Source: Flavobacteriaceae bacterium (lineage in GTDB: Bacteria > Bacteroidota > Bacteroidia > Flavobacteriales > Flavobacteriaceae). Taken from it: a stretch of 64,000 nucleotides of DNA. A program made the position numbers and the translations under genes. Every line of letters begins with the position of its first letter. Position 1 is the first letter of the stretch. The stretch lies in the NCBI GenBank assembly GCA_018608625.1, contig JABAZC010000058.1, positions 22,333 to 86,332 on the forward strand, in the 5' to 3' direction. The notes beneath the pieces are model-generated. The model did no database searches. It was not told the origin of the DNA and saw nothing but the letters and a program-made list of their open reading frames with translations. Below are positions 9,419 through 17,578 of this stretch, piece after piece.

Positions 9419-9548
9419 CGCTTTATTTAGCAAGTAAAAAACTATGTTTAATGAAACAGCTACACAAAGGAATATTAATTTGTTTTCAGGGAAATACTAG
9501 CCTTTTAAGTAAGTTTTTTTATACTTTTACAATTGTAAGACATTAACC

Positions 9549-10427
9549 ATGAGTTCATCATTTGAAAAACATCAAAAACGCCGCTTAATTTCGTCCTATT
9601 TTTCAGTCGTTATTAGCATTGCGCTAGTCCTTTTTTTACTTGGCTCGCTGGGATTATTAGTCCTAAACGCAAAATCTATTTCTGATAACTTTAAAGAACA
9701 AGTTATTCTTACTATTTACTTAGAGGACAGTTCTAAAGACGTTGAAATAAAACAACTTGAAAAAAGCCTCGCTTTTTCTGAATATATAAAACAAACAGAG
9801 TTTGTTTCTAAAGAGTCAGCGGCAGACTTCATGAAGCTTGAATATGGTGAAGACTTTTTGGATGACATAGGATACAACCCTTTAAAAAACTCGATTCAAG
9901 TTAACTTAAAAGCAAGTTACGTGACTACTAGACGCTTAGATAGCATCTCAGAAAGTAACCTAAAAAAGAATTTTGTAGAAGACATAAAATACGATAAAGA
10001 CCTTGTATCACTCATGAATAGCAACGTAAAACGACTTAGTTTGTGGATTTTAATCATAAGCGGAATCTTTACAGCCATTGCGGTTTTATTAATCAACAGT
10101 TCTATTCGTCTTGCAGTGTACTCAAAACGGTTTTCTATTAAGACCATGCAAATGGTTGGCGCTACTAAAAAATTTATTCGCACACCGTTTATTTGGAGAA
10201 GTATCCGACTAGGCATTATAGGTTCCTTAATAGCAATTACAGGGATGGCTATTGTCCTGTACTATGTGAACATATCATTCCCTGAGTTTCAGCTGATCCA
10301 AAACAAAGTATCTATTGGACTCCTTTTTGCATCAATATTTTTAACAGGTATCTTGATTGCTTGGTGGAGTACTTTTTTTGCTACTCAACGCTTTTTAAAC
10401 CTTAAAACCGAACAACTTTACTATTAA
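9549..10427 (+). CDS. ftsX: Cell division protein FtsX
   Basis: FtsX is the permease-like partner of FtsE that activates peptidoglycan hydrolases at the septum. The 292-residue protein has the expected topology: a short cytoplasmic N-terminus, TM1 at about 20-42, a periplasmic domain of about 125 residues beginning KEQVILTIYLEDSSKD, then three TM segments with the cytoplasmic loop KRFSIKTMQMVGATKKFIRTPF (the conserved K.mq.vGAt..fIr.pF). It heads a tight four-gene run with DUF3098, uppP and truB; ftsE is not in the window. Confidence 0.94.
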   Translation: MSSSFEKHQKRRLISSYFSVVISIALVLFLLGSLGLLVLNAKSISDNFKEQVILTIYLEDSSKDVEIKQLEKSLAFSEYIKQTEFVSKESAADFMKLEYGEDFLDDIGYNPLKNSIQVNLKASYVTTRRLDSISESNLKKNFVEDIKYDKDLVSLMNSNVKRLSLWILIISGIFTAIAVLLINSSIRLAVYSKRFSIKTMQMVGATKKFIRTPFIWRSIRLGIIGSLIAITGMAIVLYYVNISFPEFQLIQNKVSIGLLFASIFLTGILIAWWSTFFATQRFLNLKTEQLYY

Positions 10428-10466
10428 TAATCTAGTAGACACTAATTCAGTTATTTTTAATTAATT

Positions 10467-10718
10467 ATGGGAGAACAAAAACGAAAAGAAAATAAAAAAT
10501 CAACTTTTATTTTTGGAACACAAAACTACAAATGGATGTTTATAGGTCTTGGGCTAATTGCTCTAGGCTTTATTTTAATGGCTGGAGGTGGCTTCGATGA
10601 CCCAAATGTATTTAATCCTGAAATATATAACATCCGGAGAATTCGGGTGGCACCTACTTTGATTTTGGTAGGGTTTGGAATTCAAATTTTTGCAATCCTA
10701 AAAGACTTTAAAAAATAA
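10467..10718 (+). CDS. DUF3098 family membrane protein
   Basis: This is an 83-residue protein of the Bacteroidota DUF3098 family. It has a basic N-terminus, then FIFGTQNYKWMFIGLGLIAL, a first TM with LMAGGG, a short loop with IYNIRRIRVAPTLIL and a second TM. The family usually sits between ftsX and uppP, as here, and its stop codon directly abuts the uppP ATG. The function is unknown; the context suggests envelope or division. Confidence 0.92.
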   Translation: MGEQKRKENKKSTFIFGTQNYKWMFIGLGLIALGFILMAGGGFDDPNVFNPEIYNIRRIRVAPTLILVGFGIQIFAILKDFKK

Positions 10719-11507
10719 ATGGATATCCTTGACAGCATCTTACTTGGCATCGTTCAAGGACTGACCGAGTTCTTGCCTGTTTCATCAAGTGGACATTTAG
10801 AAATTGGCAAAGCACTGCTAGGAAACAACTCCATTGCTGAAGAGAGTTTGATTTTTACCGTTGTTCTTCATTTTGCAACAGCCTTAAGCACCTTAATTGT
10901 ATTTCGGAAAGATATTGTCCTAATCATCTCACAGCTATTAAAGTTTAGATGGAACGAAGACACACAATTCATTGTTAAAATAATCATATCCATCCTGCCT
11001 GCTGGACTTGTTGGATTAATGTTTGAAAAACAATTGGAATCTCTTTTTGGAAATAATATACCTTTGGTTGGATCGATGCTAATAGTCACTGCACTATTAT
11101 TATTTTTAGCCGATCGCGCCAAGCCAACAACAAAGAAAGTTGGGTTTTGGGATGCGCTGATTATAGGCATGTCGCAAGCAGTTGCCATGCTTCCTGGAGT
11201 ATCACGCTCAGGAGCTACTATATCAACCTCTGTTCTGCTTGGGAATGACAAGTCAAAAGCAGCCCGTTTCTCGTTTTTAATGGTAATTCCGTTGATTTTC
11301 GGAAAGATTGCCAAGGACCTTATTAGTGGGGACTTAAATTACGATGCTGCAAATTTTTGGAGTTTGTCATCTGGATTTTTAGCTGCATTTTTAGTGGGTT
11401 TACTTGCATGCACACTGATGATTAAACTTGTTAAAAATAGTCAATTAAAATATTTCGCCTACTACTGTTTAGTAGTCGGTATTTTGACCCTCTTTATAAC
11501 TCTTTAA
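10719..11507 (+). CDS. uppP: Undecaprenyl-diphosphatase UppP/BacA
   Basis: UppP dephosphorylates undecaprenyl diphosphate so the lipid carrier can be reused for peptidoglycan and polysaccharide synthesis; it also gives basal bacitracin resistance. The 262-residue multi-spanning protein has both signature regions, GIVQGLTEFLPVSSSGHL (Glu and His of the active site) and VAMLPGVSRSGATIS (the catalytic PGxSRSG motif). The ATG directly follows the DUF3098 stop, and its own stop directly precedes the truB ATG, so the three are translated as a unit. Confidence 0.97.
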   Translation: MDILDSILLGIVQGLTEFLPVSSSGHLEIGKALLGNNSIAEESLIFTVVLHFATALSTLIVFRKDIVLIISQLLKFRWNEDTQFIVKIIISILPAGLVGLMFEKQLESLFGNNIPLVGSMLIVTALLLFLADRAKPTTKKVGFWDALIIGMSQAVAMLPGVSRSGATISTSVLLGNDKSKAARFSFLMVIPLIFGKIAKDLISGDLNYDAANFWSLSSGFLAAFLVGLLACTLMIKLVKNSQLKYFAYYCLVVGILTLFITL

Positions 11508-12203
11508 ATGAAAATAAAAACCGTTCAAGACTATTTAAATGGCGAGGTCTTGTTAGTCGACAAGCCCTTACATTGGACCTCTTTTCAGGTCGTTAATAAA
11601 TTGCGATGGCACATTCGTCAAACATTTAATCTAAAGAAGATAAAAGTAGGACACGCAGGGACTTTAGATCCGCTGGCTACGGGACTTCTAGTAATTTGCA
11701 CCGGTAAAATGACGAAGCAAATTGACACATTCCAAGGGCAAATAAAGACGTATACAGGCACCTTGGAGCTAGGTGGCACAACCCCTTCCTATGACCTAGA
11801 AACTGCAATAGATCAAACGTTCCCTACAGCTCACATAACGACTGAGCTGATCCACAACACCGCCAATAAGTTCAACGGGGAAATCGATCAATTTCCACCA
11901 ATTTTTTCTGCTTTAAAAAAAGAAGGGAAACGCTTATATGAATTCGCACGCGCTGGGGAAGAAGTTAAAATTGACTCTAGGAAAGTAACTATTCAAAACT
12001 TTGAAATTCTAGCTATCACAGACACAACAGTTGATTTTAGTGTCACCTGCAGTAAAGGGACTTACATTCGATCCTTAGCTCATGACTTTGGAAAAGCACT
12101 AGATTCAGGAGCGCACCTAACAGCACTTAGGCGTACAAAAATAGGCGCATTTAATGTGGGGAAGGCTGTTTCTGTTCAAGAGTTTATCTCAAGTTTGAAG
12201 TGA
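11508..12203 (+). CDS. truB: tRNA pseudouridine(55) synthase TruB
   Basis: TruB makes the universal pseudouridine 55 in the tRNA T-loop. The 231-residue protein has the catalytic motif GHAGTLDPLATGLLV, with Asp in the active site, the KTYTGTLELGGTTPSYD strand, QFPPIFSALKKEGKRLYEFA, and the C-terminal CSKGTYIRSLAHDFG. It begins at the base after the uppP stop and ends the ftsX operon. The 280 bp that follow carry no convincing gene or terminator. Confidence 0.97.
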   Translation: MKIKTVQDYLNGEVLLVDKPLHWTSFQVVNKLRWHIRQTFNLKKIKVGHAGTLDPLATGLLVICTGKMTKQIDTFQGQIKTYTGTLELGGTTPSYDLETAIDQTFPTAHITTELIHNTANKFNGEIDQFPPIFSALKKEGKRLYEFARAGEEVKIDSRKVTIQNFEILAITDTTVDFSVTCSKGTYIRSLAHDFGKALDSGAHLTALRRTKIGAFNVGKAVSVQEFISSLK

Positions 12204-12484
12204 TTTTATTTTAAATAATATCTATGCTCTCAATCTCCTCATGCTTTACATGATTTCATCTTCCAAACAAAAGTGGAAACCAAGTTAATTCTAATTGATT
12301 CGCTTCGGCCTAAAAATCAAGGCTTCTCTTATAAAATTAAACATCTAAAAACACTAAACTATTTGTGAAGATTATAGATTTGGAGACAATGAAAAATAAT
12401 TTTACGTTTTTTGGGCCAAGTACATTTTTTCTAAACAATATACTTGGATATAAATTAGAAAAAAGTTGTTTCAGAAACAGTAAA

Positions 12485-13255
12485 TTAGCTAGTGTAGGGA
12501 ATTATCTCTAGGAGCTTCTCAATAACATCAACTCTTGCCCTACTTTTTTTGTTAGCTCTAATAATAATCCAAGGTGCAATTTCTGTATTAGTTTGGTCAA
12601 ACATTTTTGATTTGTAGGACGTATAGTCATCCCAGCGCTCAAGTGCTGTTTTATCAACTGGACTAAATTTCCATTTCTTAACGGGACTTGATTTTATGTC
12701 TTCAAAACGCGCTGACTGCTCATCTTTAGAAATAGAAAAATAAAATTTTACCACTCTAATACCAGAATCAATAATCATTTTCTCAAAACTATTGACCTGA
12801 TTCATAAAGATGTCATATTCTTCATTACTGCAGAAACCATTTACAGGCTCTACAACAGCACGGTTGTACCAGCTTCTGTCAAAAAAAGTGATTTGACCAT
12901 TCCTGGGTAAGTTCTTTACATAACGTTGAAAATACCACTGAGTCTTTTCTTCATCTGTTGGTTTTGGAAGTGCTACAACATTAAATTCTCTAGGATTCAA
13001 GTGCTGAGTCATACGTCGAATTGCGCCCCCCTTTCCTGCAGCATCTCGGCCCTCAAATATAACAACTAACTTCTCTCCCTCAGCCTCAACCCATTGTTGG
13101 AGCTTAATGAGCTCTTCTTGCAAACGCTCTAACTGTGTTTCGTGATTCAAAATCTTTAATGCTTTTTGAACCGTCATATCATCATGACTTAGAAATAATT
13201 GTAAGCCACGCTTACTATTTAGTTTTTTTAAATTTTTTGCTGTAAGAGTTTCCAT
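12485..13255 (-). CDS. ppk2: Polyphosphate kinase 2 (PPK2) family protein, copy 1
   Basis: PPK2 enzymes use polyphosphate to phosphorylate nucleotides, or run in reverse. The 256-residue protein has Walker A VIFEGRDAAGKGGAIRR, the lid segment LPKPTDEEKTQWYFQRYVK, and Walker B ITFFDRSWYNRAVVEPV with the conserved FDRSWYNR. The closing SPVDKTALERWDDYTSYKSKMF and IIRANKKSRARVD are also typical. It is a single-domain (class I-type) enzyme. Only two bases separate it from a second, related PPK2 gene upstream, so the pair arose by tandem duplication or is maintained as an operon. Substrate preference (ADP, GDP or AMP) cannot be read from sequence alone. Confidence 0.94.
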   Translation of the reverse strand: METLTAKNLKKLNSKRGLQLFLSHDDMTVQKALKILNHETQLERLQEELIKLQQWVEAEGEKLVVIFEGRDAAGKGGAIRRMTQHLNPREFNVVALPKPTDEEKTQWYFQRYVKNLPRNGQITFFDRSWYNRAVVEPVNGFCSNEEYDIFMNQVNSFEKMIIDSGIRVVKFYFSISKDEQSARFEDIKSSPVKKWKFSPVDKTALERWDDYTSYKSKMFDQTNTEIAPWIIIRANKKSRARVDVIEKLLEIIPYTS

Positions 13256-13257
13256 AA

Positions 13258-14112
13258 TTAATCTATTTGAGAAATTAGTCTATGATAGCGTTGTACAACA
13301 TTTGGATCTGGTAGTACCGTAGTCTTTGAACTGCCTTTTCGATCATATTCAAAACGAGATAATACATGTCTAATACTTTCTAAGCGTGCTTGTTTTTTAC
13401 TATTTGTTTTGATAATGATCCAGGGGCTAAAAGCGGTATGCGTTTGACTAAACATCTGTTCTTTATAGGAAGTATATTTATCCCATCTAGTCTGACCTTC
13501 TTTATCCACTGGGCTAAACTTCCACTGTTTAAGTGGGTTTTTTAACCTTGAATTAAATCGTTTTTTCTGTTCTTCTTTTGATATTGAAAACCAAAATTTT
13601 ATAATAATCACTCCGTCTTCATAAAGCATATGTTCAAATTCAGGGACCTGTAACATAAACTTATTGTATTCTTCATCTGTACAGAAATCCATTACAGGCT
13701 CAACAACAGCACGATTGTACCAGCTTCTATCAAAGAAAACTAGCTCGCCAGGCTCGGGCAATTCTTTTATGTAACGCCTAAAATACCACTGGCCTTTTTC
13801 AATCTCCGTCGGCTTTGTAAGGGCGACTACACGCATAGATCGTGGGTTTAAATGCTCTGTAAATCGACGTATGGCCCCGCCTTTACCGGCGGCATCTCTT
13901 CCCTCAAATAGCACACAAACACGCTTTTTATGTTTTGCTGCCCATTGTTGCAAGTCTACTAATTCGGCTTGTAATTTTAGCAATTCTGACCCATAGTGTA
14001 CCACATCAATTAATGAATCGTAACGACTTTTCTTGAGCTTGGATTTTAAAACTTCTTTGAATGACTCTTTCCCAGAATACAACTCAAAATCTTCTTTAGA
14101 TAGCATAGGCAA
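13258..14112 (-). CDS. ppk2: Polyphosphate kinase 2 (PPK2) family protein, copy 2
   Basis: This 284-residue paralogue of the following gene has the same motifs: LFEGRDAAGKGGAIRRFTEH (Walker A), LTKPTEIEKGQWYFRRYIK, LVFFDRSWYNRAVVEPVMDF (Walker B), and SPVDKEGQTRWDKYTSYKEQ. It differs in a longer N-terminus and a C-terminal tail of about 30 residues. Two start codons are possible, at 14112 and two codons later. It is the upstream member of the pair and lies 22 bp downstream of aat. Divergence in the lid and tail suggests the two copies may prefer different nucleotides; this is inference. Confidence 0.94.
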   Translation of the reverse strand: MPMLSKEDFELYSGKESFKEVLKSKLKKSRYDSLIDVVHYGSELLKLQAELVDLQQWAAKHKKRVCVLFEGRDAAGKGGAIRRFTEHLNPRSMRVVALTKPTEIEKGQWYFRRYIKELPEPGELVFFDRSWYNRAVVEPVMDFCTDEEYNKFMLQVPEFEHMLYEDGVIIIKFWFSISKEEQKKRFNSRLKNPLKQWKFSPVDKEGQTRWDKYTSYKEQMFSQTHTAFSPWIIIKTNSKKQARLESIRHVLSRFEYDRKGSSKTTVLPDPNVVQRYHRLISQID

Positions 14113-14134
14113 TTAGATTGCTTTTAATTATTGT

Positions 14135-14776
14135 TTATACACTTTGGAATGGAATTAAATGCTGCATGAAATCAGATCTGTTTATTTTCTCAGCCCCTAA
14201 ACTTTCTAGGTGCGATGAGTGAACTTGACAATCAATTAGTTTAAATTCGGACATTTGAATAAAGCTTATAAAACCAATTTTACTAGCATTACTTACATAA
14301 CTAAACATGCTTTCGCCGCAAAACAAATCCTCATTAAACTGAACACCATAAAGTCCTCCTACAAGTTTATTATCGAGCCAAACCTCAACAGATTTAGCAA
14401 ACCCCATTTGGTGTAACTCACAGTAGACGTCAATCATTTTATCTGTAATCCAAGTGCCCGACTGAGACTGTCTTTTAACCTTCGCACAGGCTAGGATTAC
14501 ATCTTTGAAGTTGCGATTTACACTAACTTCAAATTTTTTAGATTTTAAAAGCCGTTTACTGCTTTTGGAAACCTTTAGTTTACTCGGGTATAAAACGAAA
14601 CGGGGATTTGGTGCCCACCACAACAGTGGCTGATTAGCTTCATACCACGGAAAAATTCCACTTTGATAAGCAAGCAGGACCCGTTTAGACGACAAGTCTC
14701 CCCCAACAGCTAACAAACCGTCGTTGTTTGCCTCTGATAGAGGAGGAAATTCTATAGTGTCATTAAGCCATCGCAT
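14135..14776 (-). CDS. aat: Leucyl/phenylalanyl-tRNA-protein transferase
   Basis: Aat adds Leu or Phe to proteins with an N-terminal Lys or Arg and so marks them for ClpS/ClpAP degradation (N-end rule). The 213-residue protein has the family signatures FPPLSEANNDGLLAVGGDLS, YQSGIFPWYEANQPLLWWAP and PRFVLYPSKLKVSKS. Further on are SGTWITDKMIDVYCELH, GGLYGVQFNEDLFCGESMFS and the closing LIDCQVHSSHLESLGAEKI. Length is slightly shorter than E. coli Aat (234). Confidence 0.95.
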   Translation of the reverse strand: MRWLNDTIEFPPLSEANNDGLLAVGGDLSSKRVLLAYQSGIFPWYEANQPLLWWAPNPRFVLYPSKLKVSKSSKRLLKSKKFEVSVNRNFKDVILACAKVKRQSQSGTWITDKMIDVYCELHQMGFAKSVEVWLDNKLVGGLYGVQFNEDLFCGESMFSYVSNASKIGFISFIQMSEFKLIDCQVHSSHLESLGAEKINRSDFMQHLIPFQSV

Positions 14777-14815
14777 ACGTATATTAAATGGAAGTATCTC
14801 TTGTTTTAACTTTAG

Positions 14816-15190
14816 TTAAAACGGCAAATCATTTGGTTCATCTTCAGTCAAATCAGTTGCTGGCTCAAAAGCATCAGCTGGAGGGACTGCTGTACCAGCC
14901 GGAGCCTGTGCTTGTTGTAGGTTCTCAATACGCCATCCTTGAATTGCATTAAAATACTTCGCTTCTCCCTGAGGGTTTATCCACTCTCTTCCACGCAAAT
15001 TAATACCTACCTTGATCGGCTGTCCAACTTGAAAGTTATTCAAAAGATCTGTTTTATCTTGAACAAATTCTACTAAAATATGTTGTGGATATTGCTCTTC
15101 TGTAGTTAAAACTAGTTCGCGTTTTCTAAACCCATTAGACCCAATCGATTGTGTTTCCCCAATGACTTTTATTTTTCCTTGTAACTCCAT
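14816..15190 (-). CDS. DUF3127 family protein, OB-fold-like with an SSB-type acidic C-terminal tip
   Basis: This 124-residue protein belongs to the Bacteroidota DUF3127 family. The core (residues 1-90) alternates strands: MELQGKIKVIGETQSIG, KRELVLTTEEQYPQHILVEF, VGQPIKVGINLRGREWINPQ and KYFNAIQGWRIE. This reads like a small OB fold. An Ala/Pro-rich linker follows. The chain ends TDLTEDEPNDLPF, which resembles the acidic DDDIPF tip that single-stranded DNA-binding proteins use to recruit partners. Family membership is confident; the ssDNA or SSB-like role is inference. A TAAATTTG box lies about 60 bp upstream. Confidence 0.85.
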   Translation of the reverse strand: MELQGKIKVIGETQSIGSNGFRKRELVLTTEEQYPQHILVEFVQDKTDLLNNFQVGQPIKVGINLRGREWINPQGEAKYFNAIQGWRIENLQQAQAPAGTAVPPADAFEPATDLTEDEPNDLPF

Positions 15191-15247
15191 TTTAAAAATT
15201 CAATTTTAGTTTTGTATGATTAATCTAACATTTTTTCTAAATATATA

Positions 15248-15255
15248 CAAATTTA
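15248..15255 (-). promoter_or_regulatory. Promoter of the DUF3127 gene
   Basis: The minus strand reads TAAATTTG (TAnnTTTG consensus), with a TTG 17 bases upstream at 15273-15275. The predicted leader is about 55 nt. Confidence 0.5.
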
Positions 15256-15350
15256 ACAAATTATGACGCCACCAAAAAGGAGAAAGCCATAATATAAAGT
15301 AATAAAATCAGTATAATTACATTATATTTAAGATTGAAAAAAATAAACCA

Positions 15351-16502
15351 ATGAAATTCACCTCAAAACAACACTTGTTACGCTGGATAATGATCGTCAT
15401 TTCATTTTTAACTATTTCATTAATCTTATGGAATACTTACCAGTTTTTTCAAAAGTTTAAGGAAGAAGAGCGGGTGAAAATGGAGAATTTTTCTCAAGCA
15501 CAAATTGAATTAGGCAAAGTCATTGACCTTAACGGAAACATTAGTGATTTTCCGTTAAAAATTATTCAAAGTAATTCTTCAACTCCAATGATTATTGAAG
15601 ACTCCGAAGGTAATTTTCAATCAAAAAATATTGAGCTTATTTCTGAAGATAGTCAAGGGTATCTGAAAACATTATCAGAAAAGTTCAAAGACCAAAATAA
15701 ACCGATTCCTGTAATTTACAACGGAAAGACATTATCTACAATGTACTATGGCAATTCTGAATTACTAAACAAACTCAAATACTATCCATTTGCTCTGCTA
15801 CTAATATTTTTACTATTTAGTGCTGTTGTTTGGCTCTTTTACAAGAGTACGCAAGTTGCATCGCAAAACAAATTATGGACAGGAATGGCCAAAGAAACTG
15901 CACATCAAATTGGCACTCCTTTATCTTCCTTAATTGGATGGACAGAACTCTTGAAAATAGATGCTGTTAATCCTGATTATATTTCCGAAATTGAAAAAGA
16001 CATTAAACGCCTTGAAACTATTACAGATCGATTTAGTAAGATAGGCTCCAAGCCATTACTTAAAACAAGCGATATAGTCTTAGCTACTATTGAGTCTTTT
16101 AATTATTTAAAAGCGCGAAACAGCAAATTAATTACATTTGAAATAAAAGCTCCAGAAACAGAAATTCTTGTAGCGCTTAATATTGAGCTATTTAGCTGGG
16201 CCATTGAGAATTTAGTTAAAAATGGTATTGATGCCATGAAAGGGCAAGGGCATATTATTGTTTCCTTAGAGTCTACGGGAACGATGGTGTTCATTAACAT
16301 AATAGACCGTGGCAAAGGAATTACAAAGAAACTCTTCAAAAAGATATTTGAAACAGGGTTTACATCTAAAAAACGAGGATGGGGATTGGGATTATCACTT
16401 TCGAAACGAATTATCGAAGAGTATCATAGCGGAAAAATCAAGGTACTCCAATCGGAAAAAGAGGTTGGAACCACCATGCAGATTAGTTTGAAAACTCTAT
16501 AA
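15351..16502 (+). CDS. Membrane sensor histidine kinase (orphan)
   Basis: This 383-residue kinase has TM1 at about 12-31, a periplasmic sensor region of about 110 residues, and TM2 at about 146-164. A cytoplasmic core follows. The phosphoacceptor is His185 in MAKETAHQIGTPLSSLIGW, an HxxGTP-type H-box in place of the common HELRTP. The ATPase domain shows NLVKNGIDAM (N box), DRGKGI (G1) and GWGLGLSLSKRIIEEY (G2). No response regulator gene is adjacent, so the partner must lie elsewhere. The stop overlaps the convergent HIT gene by six bases. The signal is unknown. Confidence 0.92.
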   Translation: MKFTSKQHLLRWIMIVISFLTISLILWNTYQFFQKFKEEERVKMENFSQAQIELGKVIDLNGNISDFPLKIIQSNSSTPMIIEDSEGNFQSKNIELISEDSQGYLKTLSEKFKDQNKPIPVIYNGKTLSTMYYGNSELLNKLKYYPFALLLIFLLFSAVVWLFYKSTQVASQNKLWTGMAKETAHQIGTPLSSLIGWTELLKIDAVNPDYISEIEKDIKRLETITDRFSKIGSKPLLKTSDIVLATIESFNYLKARNSKLITFEIKAPETEILVALNIELFSWAIENLVKNGIDAMKGQGHIIVSLESTGTMVFINIIDRGKGITKKLFKKIFETGFTSKKRGWGLGLSLSKRIIEEYHSGKIKVLQSEKEVGTTMQISLKTL

Positions 16503-16886
16503 AAAAGACGCTATTTTATTTGCGATTTGAATAAACTCTTCAGCAACTAGGTCCTCCTTTTTCACAAACTGAGCATCCTCCATTAAATTCAATGGAATTA
16601 GGTGCACATGAACATGCGGCACCTCTAGCCCTATAACTGTCATGCCAACTCGTTTACAATTAATAGCCTTCTCTAAAGCTATGGCAACTGTTCTAGAAAA
16701 ATCCATTAAGTCTAGATAGACTGATGGCTCTAGATCAAATAGTTTATTAACCTCTTGTTTTGGAACACAAAGCGTGTGTCCTTTAGCGTTTGGATTAACA
16801 TCTAAAAACGCCAAAAAATGATCAGTCTCAGCGATTTTATAACAAGGAATTTCTTTATTAATTATTTTAGTGAAAATCGAGCTCAT
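16497..16886 (-). CDS. HIT family nucleotide-binding protein
   Basis: HIT proteins are nucleoside monophosphate hydrolases or transferases of the HINT branch. The 129-residue protein starts MSSIFTKIINKEIPCYKIAE, has DHFLAFLDVNPNAKGHTLCV, and ends the core with VPHVHVHLIPL, the HxHxHxx histidine triad that holds the catalytic His. It lies 22 bp downstream of greA on the same strand and is probably co-transcribed with it, a common arrangement in Flavobacteriaceae. Confidence 0.95.
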   Translation of the reverse strand: MSSIFTKIINKEIPCYKIAETDHFLAFLDVNPNAKGHTLCVPKQEVNKLFDLEPSVYLDLMDFSRTVAIALEKAINCKRVGMTVIGLEVPHVHVHLIPLNLMEDAQFVKKEDLVAEEFIQIANKIASFL

Positions 16887-16908
16887 CGATTGAATATTTA
16901 AAATTAGT

Positions 16909-17382
16909 TTATCTAGAGATATTTAAAATTTCAAACTTCAAAATACCATTTGGGACTTGAATTTCGGCAATATCTCCAACACTTTTACCTAAAAGCCCTT
17001 TGCCAATGGGAGAGTTTACAGATAATTTACCTGCAGACAAATCAGCTTCTCCATCTGCTACTAAAAGGTAGTCCAATTCCATACCATTTGACTGGTTTTT
17101 TATTTTCACTTTAGACAACACTAAAGCCTTAGTGTTATCTAGCTGAGATTCATCAATTAAACGCGCTCCTGCAAGAGTATCTTCAAGTTTTGATATACGC
17201 ATCTCCAGCATGCCTTGTGCTTCTTTGGCAGCATCATATTCTGCGTTTTCACTCAGATCCCCTTTGTCCCTTGCTTCTGCGATAGCCCTAGAAGCTTTAA
17301 CGCGCTCCACATCTTTGAGTTGTTTTAATTCAGCTCTTAATTTTTTTAATCCTTCGGCCGTGTAATAAGATACATTGCTCAT
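16909..17382 (-). CDS. greA: Transcription elongation factor GreA
   Basis: GreA enters the RNA polymerase secondary channel and stimulates cleavage of backtracked RNA. The 157-residue protein begins SYYTAEGLKKLRAELKQLKD. The coiled-coil tip LSENAEYDAAKEAQGMLEMR carries the acidic pair (D and E), and the C-terminal FKBP-like domain includes NSPIGKGLLGKSVGDIAEI. It has its own promoter and a very strong stem-loop at the predicted 5' end of its transcript. Confidence 0.97.
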   Translation of the reverse strand: MSNVSYYTAEGLKKLRAELKQLKDVERVKASRAIAEARDKGDLSENAEYDAAKEAQGMLEMRISKLEDTLAGARLIDESQLDNTKALVLSKVKIKNQSNGMELDYLLVADGEADLSAGKLSVNSPIGKGLLGKSVGDIAEIQVPNGILKFEILNISR

Positions 17383-17456
17383 AACTAATAATTTTTAAAG
17401 TAGTCGTTTATTTAGGTTTTTGAATAGTCTAAAAAGAATTTAGAACTAAACACAAA

Positions 17457-17476
17457 AATCTCGTTTTCACGAGATT
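17457..17476 (-). promoter_or_regulatory. 5'-terminal stem-loop of the greA leader
   Basis: On the minus strand an 8-bp perfect stem (AATCTCGT / ACGAGATT) encloses a GAAA tetraloop and is followed by TTTGTG. It starts about six bases after the -7 box, so it would form at the very 5' end of the greA RNA. It could protect the 5' end or act as a weak early terminator. E. coli greA also has a terminator-like leader element (GraL), but no sequence homology is implied. Confidence 0.6.
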
Positions 17477-17482
17477 GCTACA

Positions 17483-17490
17483 CAAATATA
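17483..17490 (-). promoter_or_regulatory. greA promoter, -7 box
   Basis: The minus strand reads TATATTTG, matching TAnnTTTG, with a TTG at 17507-17509 sixteen bases upstream. The leader would be about 95 nt. Confidence 0.6.
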
Positions 17491-17578
17491 CAAAATATTT
17501 ATCTTCCAATACTTTTTGTCGTAAATTGAACTTCAAATTATTAGGACGTTATATAGTCCACAAATACAATTCCAATGA

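Noticed and set aside
12204-12484. Gap after truB, with a 40-codon plus-strand frame from the ATG at 12389 running into the 3' end of PPK2
   Set aside because: The frame is antisense to PPK2 for its last part, has no recognisable content and is within chance expectation. No terminator or RNA gene is seen in the gap.
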